A stretch of DNA of 11,411 nucleotides from JANMAT01 sp031359995 (GTDB lineage: Bacteria; Actinomycetota; Acidimicrobiia; Acidimicrobiales; Ilumatobacteraceae). The stretch lies in the NCBI GenBank assembly GCA_031359995.1, contig JANMAT010000060.1, positions 1 to 11,411 of the forward strand, read 5' to 3'. This document shows, one piece after another, positions 6,134-11,411 of the stretch (position 1 is its first letter; each line of letters opens with the position of its first letter). The translations under genes were made by a program, and so were the position numbers. The notes beneath the pieces were generated by a model. It was not told the DNA's origin. It saw only the letters and a program-made list of their open reading frames with translations, and searched no databases.

Positions 6134-7193
6134 TCAACCGCCGCCCAGCAGGCGCACGGCGAGCTGCTGTCGCGACGACACGCCGAGCTTCTCGAACACC
6201 TTCCGCACGTGGTCCTGGACCGTGTGCGGCGACACGATGAGGTCGCCGGCTATCTCGGCCGTGGTGCGCCCACGGACGATCGCGAGCGCCACGTCGCACT
6301 CGCGTCGCGACAGCCCGTAGCGAGCGAGTGTCTGCGCCTGCTCCGATGTGCCCGGCGACGTCGCGGGCTCGATCATCACGAGGCCACGAGGTCGGCCGTC
6401 GGCACCCGGCACCCGTTCCGCACGCAGGCGGTACGTCTCTTGCGACGCCTCGTCGAGCACCGTCAACTGCGGCACGTCGGGCCCCACGTCGCCCGCGAGC
6501 GTGCGCTCCAGCCGCGCCGCGACGATGTGCACCGCCGTGAGCAGGCAGTGGCGCGTTCCGCTCACGGGCTGACGGAACAGCCGTTCGGCGACGCCGTTCG
6601 CGAGCTCGACCTTGCCGTCGGGTCCGAGCACGACGATGCCCGTCGCCTTGCCTGGTGCCGCGGCCAGAGCGGCGCGGCTGGCGGCGGCGCGCAGCCCCGC
6701 GGTCAGGTGCGGCGCGAGGGCATCGAGGAAGCGCACCTCGTGGTGCTCGAACGGGCGGTCCTTCTCGCGGCGCCGCAGGCACATGTGACCCCACGACCAG
6801 CCGCCACCGGTGCAGGCGACCTGCACGTCGTAGCGCAGTCCGCACGGGCGCAGGATCTCGGTCGTGTACGGGTCGCGCTCCACGTCATCCACGAGGTCCT
6901 CGAGCCTGGCCGCGCGCCGAGGCCGGGTGATCCACGGCCCGAAGTCGAGCGACGGGGTCGACAGCACCAGGCCGTAGAACGTCTGCATCACCGCCGGATC
7001 GAGCCCCACGCTCACCGAGTGCACCGGCAGCGCCGTCACCGGGTCGGTGGCGCCGAAGCAATACGACGACCCGCCGAGATGGCGCGAGCCGATCGCCGAC
7101 CCGCTCGCGCAGTGTGGCCGAGTCGAGGCCGCGGTAGCAGAGCTCCTTGACCGCATCGAACTCGTTGACGTGCGTCGCGCTGAGCCGACCCAT
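6134..7193 (-). CDS. LuxR-family regulator with PAS-like domain, frameshifted near its N-terminus
   Basis: The native start is probably ATG 7193, with AGGGGGTG five bases upstream, reading MGRLSATHVNEFDAVKELCY and RGLDSATLRERVGDRLA. At about 7082-7086 the frame changes and the rest (RHLGGSSYCFGATDPVTALP onward) stays open to 6134. Restoring two bases in a GCGC tract would give a smooth DRLARHLGG, making a protein of roughly 350 residues. The centre has a PAS-like stretch, ATGIVVLGPDGKVELANGVA. The C-terminus is a GerE/LuxR helix-turn-helix: LSRRECDVALAIVRGRTTAE followed by HTVQDHVRKVFEKLGVSSRQ. A diffuse ligand-sensing region precedes the PAS. There is no receiver domain, so it is not a classical response regulator. 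Its position upstream of the O-methyltransferase suggests that gene as a target. Whether the frameshift is real or a sequence error is undecided. Confidence 0.8.
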
Positions 7194-7300
7194 CGGCACC
7201 CCCTACGTCGTCACCCGATCATGGGCCGAAGGGTCCGCCACGGCCCGGCGCGCGGATCACCGCCCCGATGGTGTCACGCTCGCCGCGTACTGTCGACCCC

Positions 7301-7693
7301 ATGGCCGACGAACTGCTCGACGCGCTCCGCTCGCTGTCGGACCGAGGCGATGCCGCGTTCCACACCGATCAGCGCGAGGCGATCGAGGCGCTGGTGAGCG
7401 AGCGCGAGCGCATGCTGCTCGTGCAGCGGACGGGCTGGGGCAAGGGCGCCGTCTACTTCCTCGCCACGCACCTGCTCCGCCAGCAGGGCCGCGGGCCGAC
7501 CCTGCTGATCTCGCCGCTCTTGGCCCTCATCCGCAACCAGATCGATGCTGCGTCACGCCTCGGCCTGCGCACCATCACGGTCAACTCGTCGTCGTCGACC
7601 ACGATTGAGTCGGCGATTTGCTGGGCGCTGGCGAAGGGTTCACCGCAACGCCGGCACACCGCCGGGGCGCCTTCGGCGTTGGCTCGTTTGTAG
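7301..7693 (+). pseudogene. 5' stub of a RecQ-type DNA helicase
   Basis: From ATG 7301 about 102 codons match the start of actinobacterial RecQ-like superfamily 2 helicases. These are an N-terminal segment with the Q-like HTDQREAIEAL, a Walker A region LLVQRTGWGKGAVYFLATHL, and motif Ia LLISPLLALIRNQIDAASRL. At about 7606 homology stops abruptly, and the frame continues antisense through another gene to a stop at 7693. Motifs II (DExH) through VI, the RecQ C-terminal and HRDC regions are absent, roughly 500-600 residues. In addition the Walker A Ser/Thr after the lysine is glycine (GKG instead of GKS). That is a further sign of loss of function, though a substitution in life or an error would look the same. 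The gene diverges from the LuxR-type gene. Confidence 0.7.
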
Positions 7694-8453
7694 TAGGCGA
7701 CACCGAGGTTGCCGGGGCGTTGGAAGATGTGGAACAGCTTGCCGAACGGCAGGTACTTCAACCCGAGGATCACGCTGAGCGCATGGATCGTGTTGAGCGC
7801 CGAGTAGGCACGACCCTCGAGCCACGTTGCTCGACACCGTCAAGAACAGTCCCGACACCGACACGGCGAACAATCCGGCGAGCGCAAGGAAGTCACCGGA
7901 GCGTTCCACCGCCATTGCTCCCGGGTCGCGCAGTCGGCGGCGCAAGAAGATGAACACGCCGGCGAGGACGAGCACCGCGGCGACGTCGAGTGCCCAGCGC
8001 CAGCGGGATCGTCACCAGTCCGGCGAGGATGCACTCCCAGAACACGAGCTGGTGGGCGAGCCAGCGTGCATGCGAGCCGCGACGGATGAAGCCTTGGGCG
8101 AGGAGGTGGGTGGCGACGAGCGATGGCAGTGCGGCGGCGTTGCGGGCCTTGCGTTGGCGGAACGCATCCCACCCGCGCCGGTTGAGCATCGCCGTCGGTG
8201 GGCGGCGCAACCAGACCGCGTAGCGGTAGGCGACGCCGAACACTGCGAACACGACACCGAACAGGTACCCGACCAGTGCGGCGTCGAACCAGACCAGTCG
8301 GTCGCTTCCGATGAACGTCAACGCGATCACGATCGCGACACCGACCGCACCCCAGGTCAACCCGCGGCGGTCCAGGTGGTTGGGCGAGCGACTCACACTC
8401 GAACCCTGGATCCGTCGGTGGCGGCCATCGGCCCGGGCAGCTTCATGCGCCAT
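7607..8453 (-). pseudogene. NarI-like membrane subunit, internally deleted, frameshifted and 3'-truncated
   Basis: The start is ATG 8453, overlapping the hemoglobin stop by 11 bases. The first part (LTWGAVGVAIVIALTFIGSD, later HARWLAHQLVFWECILAGLV) gives membrane helices with histidines placed like the haem-b ligands of NarI/DsrM-type proteins. At about 7990-7995 the frame changes and roughly 40 residues expected in relatives are missing. It resumes at ALDVAAVLVLAGVFIFLRRR and FAVSVSGLFLT. A second frame change at 7822-7825 is repairable by two bases (GTGG to GTGTGG) and leads to LNTIHALSVILGLKYLPFGK, LFHIFQRPGNLGVAYYKRA and the CRRCGEPFAS metal-binding-like tail. Homology ends at about 7607, at the junction with the RecQ stub. 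I recall relatives next to molybdopterin nitrate-reductase-type genes in actinobacteria, where they would pass quinol electrons. As written it cannot be functional. Confidence 0.72.
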
Positions 8454-8922
8454 CGTGGCGCCGCCATGTCGGTTCGATCGGCTGCGCACCGTCAGCTGAG
8501 ACCCCCGACAGCAGCCGCTCCATCGCGGCGGCCATCTTGCGGCCGCGAACCTTGGCAGCCTGGGCGCGTGGCCCGTCGAAGGAGGCATCGATCGTGTCAC
8601 AGAACAGCTCGATCCAGCGCTCGTGCATCGTGTGGGTGAGCGGGGTGCGGGCGTGTACCGGCTCATGCGCTCGTAGTGGCTGACCCTCATACCCGGGTTC
8701 GCCGAGCAGCTGCCACGACCAGAAGTCGATCAACGTCGCGACATGCGAATTCCAGTTCACGCGGGCGGCCTCGAACACCGGGCCGAACAGATCGTCCATT
8801 GCCGCGTCCCGGTAGAAGTTGCGCACCAGCAGGTCGATGTCGTCACGATCGACGATGTCGGCGCGCGCGTCGTCGAACAGGTGGCTCCAGCACGGTGGAT
8901 CGCCGTCCTCGGACACGGGCAC
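8443..8922 (-). CDS. Group III truncated hemoglobin
   Basis: About 159 residues if started at GTG 8922 (a second GTG at 8916 is possible; an ATG pair at 8942/8945 overlapping the RIC stop is in another frame). The 2-on-2 globin signature is clear: DIDLLVRNFYRDAAMDDLFG near 28-47, NWNSHVATLIDFWSWQLLG, then the group III segment YEGQPLRAHEPV, whose histidine 86 should be the proximal haem ligand. HTMHERWIELFCDTID follows. Length is normal and no frameshift is needed in the core. Proteins of this class bind O2 and NO, and are linked to nitric-oxide detoxification or redox roles. It sits between the RIC and NarI-like genes on the same strand, with a 19-bp gap to one and an overlap with the other, so it should be cotranscribed. 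Confidence 0.87.
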   Translation of the reverse strand: MPVSEDGDPPCWSHLFDDARADIVDRDDIDLLVRNFYRDAAMDDLFGPVFEAARVNWNSHVATLIDFWSWQLLGEPGYEGQPLRAHEPVHARTPLTHTMHERWIELFCDTIDASFDGPRAQAAKVRGRKMAAAMERLLSGVSADGAQPIEPTWRRHDGA

Positions 8923-8941
8923 TGGGTCCGTTCCGCCGTCA

Positions 8942-9664
8942 TCATCGAGCAACGGTCTCCGCTCGTTCGGCTTCCAGCCGCACCACCAGCGGGAACAGCA
9001 CGTTGTTCTCCTTGTGGATGTGCAGATGGGTGTCGGCTTCGATCTCGGCCATCGCCGAGAAGCACGCCGCGTAGGTCGCGCAACCGTCGGCTGGCGGGGT
9101 GTACCCATCGGTCAGACGGCGAAGCGTGGCGAGCAGATCGCCAACCGCGTCGTGTTCGCTGAGCATCACCGAGATCGGGTTGCGCAACGAGCCGCAATGA
9201 AACGACGGCGCGCCGGTCGAGACGGCGAGCTCGCGGATCATTGGGAACAGCACACGCTCCTCCTTGATCAAATGCGGTTCCAGGTCTGCCCGCACCTTGG
9301 CGAAGCACACGGCGACGTCGACCAGTTCGGGATGGCGTTCCCCATGGACCGTCACGATCTTGTCGACCAGCGTCGTAACCCGGGGCAGCTCGTCCCACAG
9401 GTAGCGGTGATGGGTGGCCTCGAGGTGATCGACGAGCACATCGGCCGTCATCGTGGTCCACTCTGCGGGCTCGGCCGTCGCTGACAGCGCAGACAGTTCG
9501 GCAACCGTCGCCGACGGATCGAGACCGACCAGAGTGCACGACTCGTCGATCGTGCGGCCACCCCCGCAGCAGTAGTCCAAGCCCCGCTTCTCGAACTCAC
9601 GGGCGAGCTGCGGGAACGCGTCCACCGCCTCCGCCAACGTCATCGACGCCTCGAGCTGTCTCAT
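8942..9664 (-). CDS. ric: Iron-sulfur cluster repair di-iron protein (RIC/ScdA/YtfE family)
   Basis: 240 residues from ATG 9664, with AAGGAG six bases upstream; longer versions of the frame lack such a site. The N-terminal ScdA_N/DUF542 domain holds the motif LDYCCGGGRTIDE with the paired cysteines 32-33. The rest is a hemerythrin-like four-helix bundle with histidines and glutamates at the expected places: H80 and H85/H86, H131 and E135 (HLIKEERVLFP), H171 (EHDAVGDLL) and H213-H217 with E219 (HLHIHKENNVLFP). These bind the oxo-bridged di-iron centre. Family members repair Fe-S clusters damaged by NO or oxidative stress and donate iron. Complete, no anomalies. It lies between the YwiC-like gene (41-bp gap) and the truncated hemoglobin (19-bp gap), fitting a nitrosative-stress operon. 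Confidence 0.92.
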   Translation of the reverse strand: MRQLEASMTLAEAVDAFPQLAREFEKRGLDYCCGGGRTIDESCTLVGLDPSATVAELSALSATAEPAEWTTMTADVLVDHLEATHHRYLWDELPRVTTLVDKIVTVHGERHPELVDVAVCFAKVRADLEPHLIKEERVLFPMIRELAVSTGAPSFHCGSLRNPISVMLSEHDAVGDLLATLRRLTDGYTPPADGCATYAACFSAMAEIEADTHLHIHKENNVLFPLVVRLEAERAETVAR

Positions 9665-9705
9665 GATCGTCTCCTTGTCTGCTTCCACTTCGTTCACGGC
9701 TTCGT

Positions 9706-10295
9706 TCACGACAGCACACCCGCTGCTGTCAGCCCGACCAGTGCCAGGCCCAACGCCATCTGGCGCACGCCGAGTCGCTTGGCGGGAATCGGGGCCCCTC
9801 GGACCCACACAGACTGCGCGGCCGAGAGCACCACGACGCCTGCCAGACCCGGGACCAACCGCCGGTCACGGCCCCGCACAGCTCCGGGACCAGCCGTCGA
9901 CCACGACTGCGGATCTCGAACGACAACTCGATCGCCATCAACGGCCCGGCCACCAACACCGGCATCAGCCACGACCAGCCCGCCGACGCGATCGCCACCA
10001 CAACAGCACCAGCGAGCACCGCCGCCTCGACGATCGCGATCCGCAGTGCAAGCCGCGACCGATCCAGCCAGCGGCCCCGACGGACGTCGACCGCCACGAG
10101 CTTGGCGGGGGTGCGCAGCAAGAACGCGATGAACGCAGCAGTCCCCAACGCGACGCCGGCGGTCGACCACGCAACGAGCAGGCCGAGCAACCCAGGTTCA
10201 AGCGTCAACCCCCAGCCGCCGTGCTCGCTCGGCATCGCCACCGCTCGCCAACCGGGGCGCTCACCCACCTCGCGTTCTGCCTGGATCGCCGACAT
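9706..10295 (-). pseudogene. YwiC-like membrane protein with an internal deletion
   Basis: The start is ATG 10295, sharing a base with the Rrf2 stop (TGATG), so translation is coupled. The N-terminal hallmark PSEHGGWGLTLEPGLLGLLV of the YwiC-like family (PF14256) is present, followed by FIAFLLRTPAKLVAVDVRRG and several membrane helices to RRLVPELCGAV. Near 9855-9868 the frame changes, and a second frame carries LVPGLAGVVVLSAAQSVWV and then APIPAKRLGVRQMALGLALV to the stop at 9706, matching the family's C-terminus (PAK-LG-RQ-ALGL). About 40-70 residues with the middle helices seem to be missing. Two imperfect copies of CCGGGACCArCCG (about 9849 and 9884) flank the break. The family sits in nitrogen-oxide gene neighbourhoods; its function is unknown. 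Confidence 0.74.
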
Positions 10296-10702
10296 CACAC
10301 CACCACCCCGGTGGCGGCCGAGACCGGCGTCGACTCCAGCACTCGAATCAGCTCCGTACGCGCCTGCGTCCAGGCCGCGTGGAGCACACACGGATTCGCT
10401 GACTGGCAAGGCCGATCCGCGACGACGCAGCGTCCGACATCGGTGGCGCCGTCCACCGCCTCGATCACCTGCAACACGCTGACATCGCCAACATCTGGCC
10501 GACTGCGGTAGCCGCCGGTCGGCCCAGGGTCGGACTGCACCCAGCCGGCACGCACCAACGGACCGAGTACCTGCGGCACGAACTTCAAGGTGGTCCCTAA
10601 GCGGTCTGCAAGCACTGAAGCCTTGACACGCTCCGGCGACTCGCCGAGCAGCGCCAACGCGCGAGTGGCCAGCTCCGCCCGGCGGGTGATCTCTAGTCGC
10701 AC
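10295..10702 (-). CDS. Rrf2-family regulator, NsrR-like
   Basis: 135 residues from GTG 10702, chosen because VRLEITRRAELATRALALLG is the usual Rrf2 N-terminus; the frame stays open far upstream but that extension is a shadow. It has a winged helix (VKASVLADRLGTTLKFVPQV, then LVRAGWVQSDPGPTGGYR with the wing GGYR) and a dimerisation helix. Cysteines 92, 99 and 105 lie where IscR and NsrR bind their iron-sulfur cluster. The spacing is C-x6-C-x5-C, against C-x5-C-x5-C in Streptomyces NsrR and IscR. With RIC and truncated hemoglobin downstream, an NO-sensing repressor of this operon is the natural reading, by analogy with NsrR. It is intact and heads the five-gene cluster, divergent from the methyltransferase. 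Confidence 0.86.
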   Translation of the reverse strand: MRLEITRRAELATRALALLGESPERVKASVLADRLGTTLKFVPQVLGPLVRAGWVQSDPGPTGGYRSRPDVGDVSVLQVIEAVDGATDVGRCVVADRPCQSANPCVLHAAWTQARTELIRVLESTPVSAATGVVV

Positions 10703-10737
10703 AGTGACAGACTCATGGATTCGGCCCTCAACAACTA

Positions 10738-10751
10738 GGGTCGATGGACCC
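10738..10751. promoter_or_regulatory. Short dyad in the divergent promoter region
   Basis: GGGTC (10738-10742) and GACCC (10747-10751) flank GATG, in the 111-bp gap between the Rrf2 gene and the divergent methyltransferase, 36 bases before the Rrf2 start. Autoregulation by Rrf2 would need an operator here. The dyad does not resemble the AT-rich operators known for NsrR, so the assignment is weak. Confidence 0.18.
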
Positions 10752-10813
10752 GATTCGCGGCCCGGCCGGCGTCGACGACCGGTGACGATCCCGCCGTGGC
10801 TAGCGTTCACGCG

Positions 10814-11411
10814 ATGACGGGCAACCGATGGCTCGAGTTGACCGAGGCGAACCCGGGCCATTCCGCCTGGTACATCGAACGGTTCCGCTCCATGGCCGCA
10901 AACGGAGACGACCTCAACGGCGAGGCACGCTTCGTCGACGCAATGGTCCCCCGCCGATCCCGAGTGCTCGACGCCGGATGCGGGCCGGGACGTGTCGGCG
11001 GCTTCCTTGCTCGTGTCGGCCACGACGTTGTCGGTGTCGACATCGACCCGATCCTCATCGACGCTGCTCAACAGGAACACCCCGGCCCGACATGGCTCGT
11101 CGCCGACCTCGCCGAACTCGACCTCCCCGCTCTGGGTGTCGAGGAACCGTTCGATGCGATCGTCTGTGCCGGCAACGTCGTGACGTTCCTCGATCCCAGC
11201 ACCCGCAGACCGGTACTCGCGAACCTCGCTGCGCACCTGCGCCCGGATGGACGCATCGTCACCGGCTTCGGATCAGGACGCGACTACCCGTTCGACGAGT
11301 TCTTCGACGACGTCGCCCAGGCCGGCTTGGTCGCCGACGTCTCCCTCGCCTCATGGGATCTGCGGCCCGTCACCACGGAGTCGAACTTCCTCGTGGCCGT
11401 GTTGTCGCTCG
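10814..11411 (+). CDS. Class I SAM-dependent methyltransferase, 3' end outside window
   Basis: 199 codons are visible with no stop, so the gene is cut by the window edge, though probably near its end. ATG 10814 gives MTGNRWLELTEANPGHSAWY. GTG 10796 (six codons longer) is the alternative and has GGTGA ten bases upstream, while the ATG has no clear ribosome site. Motif I is VLDAGCGPGRVGGFLARVG. Motif II ends in VVGVDIDPILIDAA, placing the acidic residue that holds the SAM ribose. Then come DLAELDLP and FDAIVCAGNVVTFLDPSTR, and the post-motif helix LANLAAHLRPDGRIVTGFGS. Substrate is unknown. The frame is clean throughout, in contrast to several neighbours. It is transcribed away from the nitrogen-oxide operon and may share its promoter region. 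Confidence 0.87.
   Translation, partial: MTGNRWLELTEANPGHSAWYIERFRSMAANGDDLNGEARFVDAMVPRRSRVLDAGCGPGRVGGFLARVGHDVVGVDIDPILIDAAQQEHPGPTWLVADLAELDLPALGVEEPFDAIVCAGNVVTFLDPSTRRPVLANLAAHLRPDGRIVTGFGSGRDYPFDEFFDDVAQAGLVADVSLASWDLRPVTTESNFLVAVLSL

Noticed and set aside
5164..6240. Long forward reading frame opposite the O-methyltransferase
   Set aside because: It mirrors a well-supported minus-strand gene; the His/Arg-rich composition is typical of an antisense shadow in GC-rich DNA and no family is recognisable.
6110..7150. Forward reading frame opposite the LuxR-type gene
   Set aside because: Shadow of the minus-strand regulator; no ribosome site or recognisable domain.
10703..11236. N-terminal extension of the Rrf2 regulator
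   Set aside because: The frame stays open, but the sequence is antisense to the methyltransferase at 10814 onward and the Rrf2 family starts at the GTG at 10702.
1..11411. CRISPR array, rRNA genes, integrase or transposase genes
   Set aside because: Looked for on both strands; no spaced identical repeats, rRNA sequence or recombinase motifs were seen.

Overview
The window is very GC-rich, with GTG starts and strong third-position G/C. The families present (YwiC-like protein, group III truncated hemoglobin, RTGWGK-type RecQ helicase, secreted protein with an RVFDSRT/DVQGF signature) suggest a free-living actinobacterium, plausibly Acidimicrobiia. That placement is inferred from protein families; there is no rRNA here to test it.

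Left part (1-2118). A 105-bp element with 15-bp perfect inverted termini (119-223) precedes the wreck of a cation P-type ATPase (about 350-1216). The phosphorylation motif and the C-terminal membrane segments survive, but two-thirds of the protein is gone and the reading frame breaks several times. Two intact small genes follow: a TFIIB-like zinc-ribbon protein (1213-1560) and a UPF0114 membrane protein (1591-2061). Next comes the isolated 3' half of a tRNA gene on the minus strand (2074-2118), which looks like an integration-site scar.

Middle part (2119-7700). This has accessory character: a Tat-type secreted protein (2330-2851, minus), the C-terminal piece of a beta-propeller-like protein, a DUF2157-like membrane protein with an internal deletion, and an eroded AbiEi/AbiEii toxin-antitoxin pair (4079-4908). 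A strong hairpin at 4950-4980 separates these from a convergent pair on the minus strand: a LuxR-family regulator with a frameshift (6134-7193) and, downstream, an intact small-molecule O-methyltransferase (5005-6009). A RecQ-type helicase is reduced to its first ~100 codons (from 7301).

Right part (7607-10702, minus). Five tightly packed genes look like a nitrosative-stress or nitrogen-oxide operon. In transcription order they are an Rrf2 regulator with three cysteines, a YwiC-like membrane protein, an RIC/ScdA di-iron protein, a group III truncated hemoglobin and a NarI-like membrane protein. The first, third and fourth are intact; the YwiC-like and NarI-like genes carry internal deletions. 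A SAM-dependent methyltransferase diverges from the Rrf2 gene and runs off the right edge.

The most striking overall signal is gene damage of two kinds. First, six frameshifts can each be repaired by adding back one or two bases in a short homopolymer or dinucleotide tract. Second, about eight positions show large in-gene deletions or fusions that remove tens to hundreds of codons, while the flanking sequence stays recognisable. This is either a decaying island or an assembly with systematic indels and collapses. The two explanations must be separated before any biological claim rests on the broken genes.
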